47,309 bases of DNA from a virus. Below, piece after piece: positions 25,897-34,127 of this stretch. Where the stretch lies: the IMG/VR virus record IMGVR_UViG_3300025127_000067, positions 1 through 47,309 of that record; one strand, given 5' to 3'. How positions within the stretch are numbered: position 1 is the stretch's first letter; each line of letters begins with the position of its first letter. The notes below the pieces were generated by a model. The model was not told the DNA's origin and did no database searches. It saw nothing but the letters and a program-made list of their open reading frames with translations. Made by a program: the position numbers and the translations under genes.

Positions 25897-26559
25897 ATGT
25901 CAATAATAAAAAAAAGATATATTAAATTGATAAAAGAATTGTTCTTTGTTAACTCTGAATTGGAGTACATCAATGAATCACTAAAAGATGCACACTCTAA
26001 CTTTGAAAGATATTACCAACAGTATTGTGAGGACAACAATATTCCGCTAGAAAAGTTAAACAAAGATAATGAAAACAGGTTGCAAAAGGTATATCCTAAG
26101 AATGATATAAAGACGGACTCTGAAGGAATCGTAGAGAGTGAGAAACCAAAAGGCAGAGATCCGGGAAAGAATAGTAAAAAAATCTTTGTTAAAATGTACA
26201 GGTCACTCACCTCAAAAATACATCCAGATAAATTTGCCAATAGAGACATAACCCCAGAGATTGAAGAAAAGATATCTTACTTTAAGTCTGCAACTAAATC
26301 TTATAATGAAAGCAACTGGGCTAATTTTTTGGAGGTGTGTGATAGATTTGGTATCATTCCTACCAGATACGATAGTATAAATGAGACAATTGCGAATGAA
26401 ATATCAGAAATTAATAAAGAGATTGTGCAAAAAAGAAGGATGTTCAGTTGGCGACTCTTTGAATGTGAAGACAATGCTAATTGCAAAGATAAAGTAATTG
26501 AAGAATTTTTGTTACAATTATTTAATTATAAAGTGACTCACGTTATTAGGATAAGTTAG
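25897..26559 (+). CDS. J-domain (DnaJ-like) protein
   Basis: 220 aa. After a charged coiled N-terminus (about 90 residues), the segment KMYRSLTSKIHPDKF with the HPD tripeptide (about residue 108), then ISYFKSATKSYNESNW, forms helices II-III of a J domain. HPD is the part that stimulates Hsp70 (DnaK) ATPase, so the protein may recruit host DnaK. Helix I is poorly conserved. The C-terminal third is helical with no match. No clear SD before ATG 25897; translation may depend on the upstream gene, which ends 8 bp earlier. Confidence 0.68.
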   Translation: MSIIKKRYIKLIKELFFVNSELEYINESLKDAHSNFERYYQQYCEDNNIPLEKLNKDNENRLQKVYPKNDIKTDSEGIVESEKPKGRDPGKNSKKIFVKMYRSLTSKIHPDKFANRDITPEIEEKISYFKSATKSYNESNWANFLEVCDRFGIIPTRYDSINETIANEISEINKEIVQKRRMFSWRLFECEDNANCKDKVIEEFLLQLFNYKVTHVIRIS

Positions 26560-26850
26560 ATGGAAGATAGGAAGTTTAAGGTTGGGGATTTAGTAACGGT
26601 TTGTGGGCTAGAGGGATTTAGTTTCTACTCTTACCTCAAAGATGGCTCTTGCGGAGTAGTAACGGAGGTCTTGCCACCACCCGGTCCAGACAAGCCATAT
26701 AGCGAAACTTTCTTTTTTGACTATAGAATTCTCATTGATGGTCAGGAATATTATATTTTTGAAGATGAGATGAAAGAATATCAACCACCTTCGGAGTTCT
26801 GTGAAAGCTGCGAATGTGATCCTTGCGACTGCCACTGGGGGATAGAGTGA
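26560..26850 (+). CDS. SH3/KOW-like small protein with C-terminal Cys cluster
   Basis: 96 aa, abutting the previous stop. FKVGDLVTVCGLEGF, CGVVTEVLPPPGP and FFFDYRILIDGQEYYI form the GDLV-type small barrel. The tail CESCECDPCDCHWG has five cysteines and one histidine that could bind zinc, a feature none of its paralogues here has. Function unknown. Confidence 0.65.
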   Translation: MEDRKFKVGDLVTVCGLEGFSFYSYLKDGSCGVVTEVLPPPGPDKPYSETFFFDYRILIDGQEYYIFEDEMKEYQPPSEFCESCECDPCDCHWGIE

Positions 26851-27038
26851 GCCACTTGAAAGGCAAGACTGCATATTTTATAGAAAACTGCGGGCCGATA
26901 CCCAAAGGAACAAGGGCTAGCTGCATAGGAGTTTGCAAAGATAGAGATATAATTATGTTATGGCTACCGCAGCCAATTTTTGGAGTAAATCAAATTGGGA
27001 TATCAAGAAGACATATGTCGAAAATTAGATTCTTTTAA
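26847..27038 (+). CDS. Small unknown protein, SH3-like
   Basis: 63 aa from GTG 26847 overlapping the previous stop (GTGA), SD GGGGGATA. Sequence GKTAYFIENCGPIPKGTRAS, then a Cys-Val-Cys segment and DIIMLWLPQPIFGV, looks like a short beta-barrel. No family named. Sits in the cluster of tiny genes before the phosphoesterase. Confidence 0.5.
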   Translation: MSHLKGKTAYFIENCGPIPKGTRASCIGVCKDRDIIMLWLPQPIFGVNQIGISRRHMSKIRFF

Positions 27039-27237
27039 AGTCGGATCAATTGTGCAATATCAATCATCTTATGGAGATGATCACACTGGCGCCAACTGGC
27101 TTAGTTTTGGATCATATGGGGTTGTTCTCAGGACAATCATGACTACCGACAAAACATTGTGCACTGCGCAGGTTTATTGGTTTGACGATGAGAGTTATTC
27201 TTATGTTTGCGGAAGCCAAATAAGGTTTGTATGTTGA
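26995..27237 (+). CDS. Small SH3/KOW-like protein (GDLV-related)
   Basis: 80 aa from TTG 26995 (GGAG 9 nt upstream); a later start is possible. DSFKVGSIVQYQSSYG, GSYGVVLRTIMT and AQVYWFDDESYSYVCGSQI follow the small-barrel pattern of its neighbours, with the variant GSIV in place of GDLV. Overlaps the preceding gene by 44 bp. Confidence 0.5.
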   Translation: MGYQEDICRKLDSFKVGSIVQYQSSYGDDHTGANWLSFGSYGVVLRTIMTTDKTLCTAQVYWFDDESYSYVCGSQIRFVC

Positions 27238-27244
27238 GAGCAAT

Positions 27245-28021
27245 ATGAAGGAAGACTATGTTAGATTAATTATTTCGGACTTACACTTGGGAAGCTTACA
27301 TTCCAAGGAAGAAAAGATATTAGAACTTCTACAGTCAGTGGAGTTCGATGAGTTAATACTTGCAGGTGATGTTATAGATTTTATCAAAGTGCCGACTTTT
27401 ACAAAATCTACCGCCAAAATTTTTTCCCTCCTATCAAGACTAGAAAAGCGTGTTGTGTATGTTATTGGTAATCACGACATAGCTTTTGCTAATTTTGAAG
27501 GAAAAAGAATTCTAAATGTTGAGTTTGTGGAGACATACGACTTTGTGTACGCCGACAAGAAGTATAGGGTTATGCATGGCCATCAATTCGACAAGGGTGT
27601 TGTGCGTTGGCCAACGTTTATGAATGTTGTATCCGTTATACAAGATTGGCTTGAGCGCACCTTTGCTTGGGAACTCGCGAGTTGGTGGGTTGAAAGAACA
27701 ATAAAGAAAAGAAAGCTTCGACGTGTTTGGGACATTTTAGAGTGGAACAAAGACGCGGATGTTTTTGTGATGGGCCATACGCATGTTCCCGAAGTTGTTA
27801 TATGGGTAGACAAAAACGAAAAAATAAAAACATACGTTAATTGTGGTGATTGGGAAAACAACATGACATATGTTATTATAAAAAACAATGAGTTAAGATT
27901 GAAAAAATTTAAGCCGTCGCAACCAAAACCATTAGAACAAGAAGAGCAGCAATCAGAAAGCCCATTGGAATCAAATTTGAAATTACAACGGGGAAACCTT
28001 GATAAACCTTTGCGTCGTTAA
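27245..28021 (+). CDS. Calcineurin-like metallophosphoesterase, LpxH-like
   Basis: 258 aa from ATG 27245. All five metallophosphoesterase motifs are present: SDLHLG, LAGDVID, IGNHD, VMHGHQFD and MGHTHVPEVV, giving a two-metal site. The order and the GDVIDF/GHTHVP forms resemble UDP-2,3-diacylglucosamine diphosphatase (LpxH), a lipid A pathway enzyme, but other nucleotide or phospholipid phosphatases share them. The last 40 residues are Pro/Gln/Glu-rich low complexity and overlap an antisense small ORF. It may act on host envelope precursors or on signalling nucleotides. Confidence 0.85.
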   Translation: MKEDYVRLIISDLHLGSLHSKEEKILELLQSVEFDELILAGDVIDFIKVPTFTKSTAKIFSLLSRLEKRVVYVIGNHDIAFANFEGKRILNVEFVETYDFVYADKKYRVMHGHQFDKGVVRWPTFMNVVSVIQDWLERTFAWELASWWVERTIKKRKLRRVWDILEWNKDADVFVMGHTHVPEVVIWVDKNEKIKTYVNCGDWENNMTYVIIKNNELRLKKFKPSQPKPLEQEEQQSESPLESNLKLQRGNLDKPLRR

Positions 28022-28076
28022 TGGCCATGGCAGCGAGTAGACTTATTACACCTCCGAGTATAATAAGAAATACCAT
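27909..28076 (-). CDS. Antisense two-TM small membrane protein candidate
   Basis: 55 aa on the minus strand, ATG at 28076, TAA ending at 27909. The minus strand has GGAGGA six nt before the ATG. MVFLIILGGVISLLAAMA, a polar loop NDAKVYQGFP, then VVISNLIPMGFLIAALLVLM: two transmembrane helices. The first 55 bp lie in non-coding DNA (28022-28076), where no plus-strand codon bias can explain the hydrophobicity; the rest overlaps the low-complexity end of the phosphoesterase. It would be the only minus-strand gene in the window. Confidence 0.35.
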   Translation of the reverse strand: MVFLIILGGVISLLAAMAINDAKVYQGFPVVISNLIPMGFLIAALLVLMVLVATA

Positions 28077-28136
28077 AGCAAGTCCTCCATAGTAACTAGC
28101 CGCACAGCGATTATGAAGAAAGTTTTACATTTTATC

Positions 28137-28165
28137 TTGACAAAATAAAAGTAATAGGTTAAATA
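28137..28165 (+). promoter_or_regulatory. Sigma70-like promoter for dnaE
   Basis: TTGACA (28137-28142), 17-bp spacer ending TAGGT, TAAATA (28160-28165). Followed by a short leader and SD CGGAGGT before ATG 28196. The rest of gap 28022-28195 shows only the antisense ORF start. Confidence 0.78.
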
Positions 28166-28195
28166 TATATTGTTAAATTTACATCGGAGGTAAAT

Positions 28196-31100
28196 ATGAT
28201 CACATCATGTGTAGTTTTGAATATCAAACCATTAAGCAAAAGCTATAATGGTATTATCGACAACCGAGGAGAATCAATCACCTCTTTCCCAGTAAAGTAT
28301 TTGAATGAGATTGGCTTTCATCAGAAAGATATTGATGAAGTAACTGTTGATTGGAAGAGTAATTTTAAAAGGCACCGTGATGGCTGCTTTGAATATAAGA
28401 TATCAATTAATGCCAACGCTCATCTTAATCCCGCAGATCATGCAAGGTCAATCCAAGTACTTGAAGAGATTCGAAGGTGTGCCAAGGATAGCAAAAGATC
28501 AATCAGTAATATAAAATTTGTAGGCCTTCATGCTCATTGCGGAGTTGGCTCCCCCTTTGATGGCTTCGGTTTTCCAGCCGACCACATGGATTACGCACAC
28601 CAAAACGGTTGTGAAGCTCTTGCCCTAACAGATCACGGTAATATGAATGGTATGAGCTATCAAGTTCTTCATGCCAAGAAAATGAAAGCTCAAGGTAAAA
28701 ATTTCAAACCAATTTTTGGTGTTGAGGCTTACTTTGTCCCCTCTGTTTCAGAGTGGAAGAAGACCTATGAAGAACATAAGGCTGATAAAAAGAAAGCCCG
28801 TGCTCTATCGAAAGAACAATCAGGCACTAACATCGAAGCAGAAGGTGCTAGCAAAAGCAAAGGCACAGCAATTAATCGCTCTCGGCACATTGTTGTTCTT
28901 GCGATGAACCAAGAAGGCCTTAACAATATTTTCAAGATGGTTTCCGAATCTTATACTGGAGACTATTTCTATCGTAAACCGAGGATTGATTATGCATTAC
29001 TTAACAAATATTCTAGCGGCGTTATTTGCCTTTCCGCTTGTCTTGGCGGTATATATGCTGGTTGCTATTGGGCCAATCGTGAAGAAGGTGAAGCCGCTGT
29101 TCTGGAAGCTATGCGAGACGCCACCAAAAGAATGGTTTCGATCCTCGGCGACCGTTGGTATGGAGAACTCCAATGGAACAACGTCCCCGAACAACACGAA
29201 CTCAACAAATACGTAATTCAAATGCATAAGGAGTTTGGCATTAAGTTGGTGTCAACCGCTGACTCTCATTACCCAAACCCAACAGCGTGGAATGACCGAG
29301 AGCTATACAAGCGCCTTGGCTGGCTAGGCCGTGGAAAGCCTGAATGGCTTGACATGAATCTGCCCACAACTGTTCAAGAGGTTGGCTATGAGCTATACCC
29401 TAAGAACGGACAGCAGATGTGGGAGTCATATAAGAAGTATTCTGAAGAGTGTGGGGTTGAATATGATGATCAACTTGTTTTAGAATCAATTGAACGAACA
29501 CATGAAATTGCTTTTGATCGCATTGAAAGCTTTCTTCCTGATGATACTGTTCGTTTGCCTGACTTTGTTGTGCCTGCCGGATATACTGCTGACAATTACC
29601 TCCGACGTCTAGCAAGTGAGGGTTTATTTAACATGTTAAAACTCAACAACAACTTGAGTTCTAGCGACAAATACAAACTCAGACTTGATCATGAACTTAA
29701 AGTTATAGCTGACCGTGGGTTCTCAAAGTATTTTTTGACAATGAAAGCTATCGTGGATAAAACAAATGAAATACAAATTTCCGGGCCCGGTCGCGGCTCT
29801 GCTGCTGGTTCCCTTGTTGCTTATGCTCTTGGTATTACTCAAGTGGACCCAATTCGTTATGACCTCCTCTTCTCGCGATTTCTACGGAGTGATGCTACTG
29901 ATTACCCTGATATCGATTATGATGTGTCTGAACCAATGGCTCTAAAAGAAAAGCTTATTGGTGACTGGGGCAACAACGTTGTTGTTCCCATCTCTAACTT
30001 CAGCACTCTACAATTGAAGTCTCTTATTAAAGACATCAGTAAATTTTATGACGTGCCATTTATGGAAGCGAACGCTGTTACAAACAAGATGCTGTTTGAG
30101 GCGACCCCATTAGCCAAAGCTAAGCACGGCATTAAAGCCGGTGTATATAATCCTACCTTTGAAGAGGTAATGGAGTATAGCGAATCATTGCAGAAGTTCT
30201 TTTCTAAGTATCCAAAAATTAAAGATCATGTTGTTGGACTTGTAGGACAAGTACGTCAGATATCTCGCCATGCCGGTGGTGTGGTGATTGGTGAAGACTT
30301 GGATAAGTATATGCCCCTTATAGCTAGTAAAGGAGTCCGCCAAACTCCGTGGTCAGAGGGCCAGAATGTTCGCCACCTTGAGCCTATGGGCTTCATTAAA
30401 TTCGACTTGCTTGGCCTTTCAACTCTTCGTATGATTGAAGACTGTATCAGTTCCATACTCAAGAGGCATCACAATATCGCAGAGCCAAGCTTCGCCGATA
30501 TAAAGAGGTACTACGATACCCACCTACACCCAGACGTAATAGACTTAAAAGACCAAAATGTATATGAGAATATCTTTCATGATGGTAAATGGATTGGCAT
30601 CTTTCAGTTTGCAGAGCAAGGGGCTCAAGCATTCGCACAACGAGTCAAGCCAAGGTCAATAATTGATTTGTCCGCTATCACAAGTATCTATCGTCCGGGT
30701 CCATTGTCTGCTGGTGTTGATAAACAATATGTTGATGCCAAAGAAGACCCAAGTTCTGTTAAGTATTTGAACAAGATAGTCAAAGAGATAACTCAAGAAA
30801 CTCATGGGTTCTTAATCTTTCAAGAACAAATTGCTATGTTGGCTCACAAGTTAGGTGACAATTTGACTTTGGACGAAGGAAACCTGCTCCGTAAACTACT
30901 TACTAAGAAGGGAACAGGTAAAGGAAGTGAGGTTAAAGAACGGATACGCAACAAATTCATCAGAGGGTGTAGAGCTAAACGGATTTCGGAGAAGAAAGCA
31001 GACGCTCTTTGGACAACTTTTGAGTACTTTAGTGGCTATGGCTTTAATAAGTCTCATGCCGTTAGTTATAGTATCATCAGCTATCAGTGCGCTTGGCTAT

Positions 31101-31933
31101 GTAATTATTTTACTGCTGAGTGGACAGCCGCTTTCCTCGAACGAGAGCCAGAGTCCAGAAAAGAGAAAGCCATCAACCTCGCAAAACAGCATGGATTTTT
31201 GATCAAAGACATTGATGTGAATACCTCTGGCATGCGCTGGGAGATCTTGGAAAATGATGCCCTTGTTGCGCCTTTAACTACTATTAAAGGCTTGGGTGAA
31301 AAAGCAATTGAGCAGATACTTGCCAACCGACCTTTCAAGACAGTAGAAGAATTTATCTTCAATGAAGATATTGTATATTCCAAGCTTAACAAAAGGGCAC
31401 TAGATGTCTTATGCAGAGCAGGAGCCTTACACGATCTTATAGACGAGAGGTTCTCTGGTGATAAACACTTCTGGTCAGCAGTGTGTGTAGATCGCCCTAG
31501 AAAGCCTAAAAATTTAGAGGATAACATCGAAACGTATTATCCCGAGGGATCTTTTACAGAAGAGGAAATAATAACTAATTTGACCGATCTAACGGGTATC
31601 TTTCCCATGTCTAAGGTTGTGACCCCTGATGTTGTAGAACGCATAGAGCATTGGGTAGCGCCGCCTTTGTCAGAGTATGATCCTGACCTTGGCTATGCTT
31701 GGTGCATTGTTCGCTCTGTAACCAAAAAGAAATCAAAGAACGGTCGTAGCTTTTATGTTGTTGAGGTTATTGATTCTAATTCTGTTCTAACCAAGGTTCG
31801 ATGCTGGTCAATCAAGCCAGACAAAGACAAGTTATACATTAACAGACCATATATGTTAAAGCCCAAGTATAGCCCAGACTGGGGTTATAGCACATATGGC
31901 GCAGTTAATAATTCTTGGTTTTTATTAGGTTAA
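28196..31933 (+). CDS. dnaE: DNA polymerase III alpha subunit (DnaE, family C)
   Basis: 1245 aa, close to bacterial DnaE length. An extra N-terminal segment of about 110 residues precedes the PHP domain (GLHAHCGVGSPFDG, ALTDHGNMNG). The family C palm has GPGRGSAAGSLVAYALGITQ (about residue 529), YPDIDYD with two catalytic Asp (about 571) and FIKFDLLGLSTL with the third (about 735). The helix-hairpin-helix and an OB-fold-like C-terminus (about 1165-1200) follow. This is the likely main replicase. Arg is often CGT/CGA/CGC and third positions favour C/T, unlike the AGA-rich virion genes. No beta clamp or tau gene is visible here, so it may use host clamp or none. Confidence 0.95.
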   Translation: MITSCVVLNIKPLSKSYNGIIDNRGESITSFPVKYLNEIGFHQKDIDEVTVDWKSNFKRHRDGCFEYKISINANAHLNPADHARSIQVLEEIRRCAKDSKRSISNIKFVGLHAHCGVGSPFDGFGFPADHMDYAHQNGCEALALTDHGNMNGMSYQVLHAKKMKAQGKNFKPIFGVEAYFVPSVSEWKKTYEEHKADKKKARALSKEQSGTNIEAEGASKSKGTAINRSRHIVVLAMNQEGLNNIFKMVSESYTGDYFYRKPRIDYALLNKYSSGVICLSACLGGIYAGCYWANREEGEAAVLEAMRDATKRMVSILGDRWYGELQWNNVPEQHELNKYVIQMHKEFGIKLVSTADSHYPNPTAWNDRELYKRLGWLGRGKPEWLDMNLPTTVQEVGYELYPKNGQQMWESYKKYSEECGVEYDDQLVLESIERTHEIAFDRIESFLPDDTVRLPDFVVPAGYTADNYLRRLASEGLFNMLKLNNNLSSSDKYKLRLDHELKVIADRGFSKYFLTMKAIVDKTNEIQISGPGRGSAAGSLVAYALGITQVDPIRYDLLFSRFLRSDATDYPDIDYDVSEPMALKEKLIGDWGNNVVVPISNFSTLQLKSLIKDISKFYDVPFMEANAVTNKMLFEATPLAKAKHGIKAGVYNPTFEEVMEYSESLQKFFSKYPKIKDHVVGLVGQVRQISRHAGGVVIGEDLDKYMPLIASKGVRQTPWSEGQNVRHLEPMGFIKFDLLGLSTLRMIEDCISSILKRHHNIAEPSFADIKRYYDTHLHPDVIDLKDQNVYENIFHDGKWIGIFQFAEQGAQAFAQRVKPRSIIDLSAITSIYRPGPLSAGVDKQYVDAKEDPSSVKYLNKIVKEITQETHGFLIFQEQIAMLAHKLGDNLTLDEGNLLRKLLTKKGTGKGSEVKERIRNKFIRGCRAKRISEKKADALWTTFEYFSGYGFNKSHAVSYSIISYQCAWLCNYFTAEWTAAFLEREPESRKEKAINLAKQHGFLIKDIDVNTSGMRWEILENDALVAPLTTIKGLGEKAIEQILANRPFKTVEEFIFNEDIVYSKLNKRALDVLCRAGALHDLIDERFSGDKHFWSAVCVDRPRKPKNLEDNIETYYPEGSFTEEEIITNLTDLTGIFPMSKVVTPDVVERIEHWVAPPLSEYDPDLGYAWCIVRSVTKKKSKNGRSFYVVEVIDSNSVLTKVRCWSIKPDKDKLYINRPYMLKPKYSPDWGYSTYGAVNNSWFLLG

Positions 31934-31937
31934 TTAT

Positions 31938-31966
31938 TTGACAATATAGTTTTAATGTGTTAGTTT
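31938..31966 (+). promoter_or_regulatory. Sigma70-like promoter downstream of dnaE
   Basis: TTGACA (31938-31943), 17-bp spacer, TAGTTT (31961-31966) followed by ATATAC; the -10 is weaker than in its sisters. Starts the small membrane protein/dut unit. Confidence 0.6.
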
Positions 31967-31987
31967 ATATACACCAATGGAGGAATA

Positions 31988-32173
31988 ATGAATAAAGAAC
32001 TATTATCAAAAATATGCTTTACAGCATCACTCATGTCTGTGATGGTTTCGATCATGACGTGGATTTTTGTTTCCCAAGAAGATCCTGCTCACGCTGAAAG
32101 GTTTGCCCTATTCATCGGGCTTTGGGCACCTACGTTAATGGGTCTAGCAAACTTTTATAAAACGGAGGAGTAG
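31988..32173 (+). CDS. Small two-TM membrane protein
   Basis: 61 aa, SD ATGGAGGAA. Two hydrophobic segments, ICFTASLMSVMVSIMTWIFV and FALFIGLWAPTLMGLANF, joined by a short acidic loop SQEDPAHAER, with the N-terminus basic. Could be a holin or membrane-embedded regulator; no family recognised. Followed two bases later by another tiny membrane gene. Confidence 0.6.
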   Translation: MNKELLSKICFTASLMSVMVSIMTWIFVSQEDPAHAERFALFIGLWAPTLMGLANFYKTEE

Positions 32174-32174
32174 C

Positions 32175-32324
32175 ATGAATGCAGTTGAATTTGTTTTTGC
32201 ACTGATCGCAGTGTTTGGATCAACCACAGTAATACTTGGTTGGACTACGTTTGTTTACTCTTTAGAAGAGAATGAAGAGAAAAAAAATAAAACAAAAAAT
32301 GATTATTTAAGAATGATTATTTAA
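32175..32324 (+). CDS. Tiny one-TM membrane protein
   Basis: 49 aa from ATG 32175, SD CGGAGGAG. One hydrophobic helix (FVFALIAVFGSTTVILGWTT) then a charged Lys/Glu/Asn-rich tail. The gene ends with a direct repeat ATGATTATTTAA present twice. Likely translated together with the preceding membrane protein. Function unknown. Confidence 0.5.
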   Translation: MNAVEFVFALIAVFGSTTVILGWTTFVYSLEENEEKKNKTKNDYLRMII

Positions 32325-32337
32325 AAATGGAGATAAC

Positions 32338-32775
32338 ATGATTGTAAAAATTAAAAAATTGCATCCGAGCGCGGTTATTCCTACGTATGCCAAAGATGGA
32401 GATGCCGCTATGGATTTGTATGCTGCTGAACGAGGCGAAGCAGATGAGTGCGGTAATATGGTATATAAAACTGGTCTTGCTTTAGAAATACCACAAGGCT
32501 TTGTTGGTTTAATATTCCCACGCTCTTCAATTTCTAAGACGAATCAAATGTTGAGAAATCACGTTGGTGTTATAGATTCCGGGTATAGAGGTGAGATCAT
32601 TCTAAAATTTGGATGGTTTGATGAAGCAACAGCCCCAAATAATGCTGTGTATGATGGGGGAGATAGAATCGCACAGTTAATGATAATTCCTTATCCACAA
32701 GTGGACTTTATTGAAGTTGACGAACTATCTAATAGTGATAGAGGAAGTGGTGGTTTTGGGAGCACTGGTCAATGA
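32338..32775 (+). CDS. dut: dUTPase (dUTP diphosphatase, trimeric)
   Basis: 145 aa, SD ATGGAGAT. All five motifs: DGDAAMDLYA, FPRSSIS, GVIDSGYRGEIIL, GGDRIAQLMI and the C-terminal RGSGGFGSTG that closes over the active site. It hydrolyses dUTP to dUMP, feeding ThyX and keeping uracil out of DNA. Length is standard. The stop overlaps the next start by ATGA. Confidence 0.97.
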   Translation: MIVKIKKLHPSAVIPTYAKDGDAAMDLYAAERGEADECGNMVYKTGLALEIPQGFVGLIFPRSSISKTNQMLRNHVGVIDSGYRGEIILKFGWFDEATAPNNAVYDGGDRIAQLMIIPYPQVDFIEVDELSNSDRGSGGFGSTGQ

Positions 32776-33062
32776 ATAGAAAGCAGCGGAGAATGAGAAA
32801 GAAAGCCCTTAAGAAAGCAAAGGTTAACGAATCAGCTTTTGAACAAAAGATGGGGCTTTTTGATCTCATACCAAACGACTGTATGATTTGCCATGCTGAA
32901 TTCGACAAAACCAGCAAAGAAATGGTTTCAACATGGCAGGTTACTGTCAGAGAGAAAGAAAAACTCGTTAGAGTGTATTGTCCATCCTGCTGGTCTAAAG
33001 CACAGAATCTATTAAGCCAGCTTGGGATGGATAATAATGAAGAACAAAAAAGAGAAGACTAA
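32772..33062 (+). CDS. Zinc-finger small protein
   Basis: 96 aa, ATGA overlap with dut. Basic start MNRKQRRMRKKALKKAK, then CMICHAEF and CPSCWSK, two CxxC pairs about 40 residues apart that can bind one zinc ion. The family, with 'KEMV.TW.V.VR' between the pairs, recurs in large myoviruses without known function. Possible nucleic acid or regulatory role. Confidence 0.65.
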   Translation: MNRKQRRMRKKALKKAKVNESAFEQKMGLFDLIPNDCMICHAEFDKTSKEMVSTWQVTVREKEKLVRVYCPSCWSKAQNLLSQLGMDNNEEQKRED

Positions 33063-33366
33063 AAGACTTGTATTCGATGACACAGACTCTAGGCATGCAC
33101 AATTAAAGGTTCGTCTAGATTATGACGGACTCACACAAGCGGAGTTCTTCAGGTCATTTATAACTGGCTATCTTAATAAAGATGAACTGGTGATGAACTT
33201 TATAAGAAAGTACAAAGAAGACAAAAAGATACAAAGCAAAAGAAACATTAAAATTATAATGAAAGACTATGAAAATGCTGAGGTTTTACTTTCGAGATTC
33301 GGCATAGAGCAAGATGAATTGGAGAACATTTTTGATTTAATTGCAAAAGAGCACCCTGATTTATAA
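33037..33366 (+). CDS. Ribbon-helix-helix-like regulator candidate
   Basis: 109 aa from ATG 33037 within the end of the previous gene; a TTG at 33022 is the alternative. KRLVFDDTDSRHAQLKVRLD, then YDGLTQAEFFRSFITGYLNK reads as strand-helix-helix, as in ribbon-helix-helix DNA-binding proteins. The C-terminal half is charged and helical. No terminator follows; 62 bp later comes the acidic scaffold-like gene. Confidence 0.5.
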   Translation: MKNKKEKTKRLVFDDTDSRHAQLKVRLDYDGLTQAEFFRSFITGYLNKDELVMNFIRKYKEDKKIQSKRNIKIIMKDYENAEVLLSRFGIEQDELENIFDLIAKEHPDL

Positions 33367-33428
33367 ATTTAAGTGTTTTATAATTTTACGTTCTATTTAT
33401 TATGAAAACGTTTTAAGGAGATTTTTAA

Positions 33429-34061
33429 ATGGCTAAGAAAAAACTTTTGAATGAAGCAACAGTCCGCCGATTCATGGGACTTGCAGGTATGGAATCCAGC
33501 CTTGTTTCAAATAAAATTAATGAAATGGGAATGGGTAAAAGCTATAAGAAACATTATGGTGACGAAAAAATGGAAGAAGGTTCATATAACATGGAAGAGG
33601 ACCAAATGGAAGAAGGTTCATACAACATGGAAGAAGACCTCTATGAAGAAGAAGAGGAAGACATGGATGACATGGGTGATGATGCTGACCTTAATCTTGA
33701 CCAAGATAAGGCACGAGAAATTGTTGATGCCTATGATACTCTTGGCGAATTGGTAAATGATATCAAAGCCTCAATGGACGACATGGGCGGTGAAGAAGGC
33801 GAAGAAGGCGAAGAAGGTGACGAAGACATGGAAGCTATGGCTGACATGGGTGCAGGTGCAGAAGATGCAGATCTTGATGCTGCTGGAGATGATGCCGGTG
33901 ATGATGAAGACGATGCAGAAATGCTTGAAGGTATTGAACTTCAATTATCAGAAGATGAAATTGTTCAAGAAGTTGCCAGAAGAGTCGCTAAAAGAATTCT
34001 CAGAGCTAAAAGAGCAAAAGCTCAACTTGATGAGGCCCTCGGTCGCACCAAAAGAAGGTAA
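33429..34061 (+). CDS. Highly acidic prohead core/scaffold-like protein
   Basis: 210 aa, SD TAAGGAG. The N-terminus KKLLNEATVRRFMGLAGMES is basic-amphipathic; the middle 120 residues are very rich in Glu and Asp with a 36-bp tandem repeat (33570-33641) and GEE repeats; the C-terminus is basic (VARRVAKRILRAKRAKAQ). This acid middle/basic ends layout fits internal head or scaffold proteins (compare T4 gp67/68). Phage marine relatives with an 'EA.VRRFM.LA' start are known to me as uncharacterised. Followed by a strong terminator. Confidence 0.6.
   Translation: MAKKKLLNEATVRRFMGLAGMESSLVSNKINEMGMGKSYKKHYGDEKMEEGSYNMEEDQMEEGSYNMEEDLYEEEEEDMDDMGDDADLNLDQDKAREIVDAYDTLGELVNDIKASMDDMGGEEGEEGEEGDEDMEAMADMGAGAEDADLDAAGDDAGDDEDDAEMLEGIELQLSEDEIVQEVARRVAKRILRAKRAKAQLDEALGRTKRR
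33570..33641 (+). repeat. 36-bp tandem direct repeat in the acidic gene
   Basis: Two copies (33570-33605 and 33606-33641), differing at a few bases, each coding MEEGSYNMEED plus one residue. A further run of 9-bp GG(C/T)GAAGAA units lies at 33789-33824. Confidence 0.85.
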
Positions 34062-34084
34062 TAAAGCCTTTAACATTATTATAG

Positions 34085-34118
34085 AAAGGACGGAGGTAGG
34101 TATCCGTCCTTTTTTTTT
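34085..34118 (+). terminator. Rho-independent terminator
   Basis: AGGACGG (34087-34093), 10-nt loop, CCGTCCT (34104-34110), then eight more T. Ends the acidic-protein unit; GGAG for the next gene follows at once. Confidence 0.92.
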
Positions 34119-34127
34119 GGAGTATTA

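Noticed and set aside
28986-29216. 76-aa membrane-protein-like ORF in the +1 frame within dnaE
   Set aside because: The +1 frame of a gene rich in T-ending codons yields hydrophobic residues by itself; no SD is seen and the frame lies in the conserved part of dnaE. The similar ORF at 30927-31202 was rejected for the same reason.
33362-33369. TATAAATT as a T4-like late promoter, likewise GATAAATA at 2374 and CATAAATA at 40923
   Set aside because: Each differs from TATAAATA by one base, and such AT words are expected by chance in this AT-rich DNA; no consistent spacing to genes.
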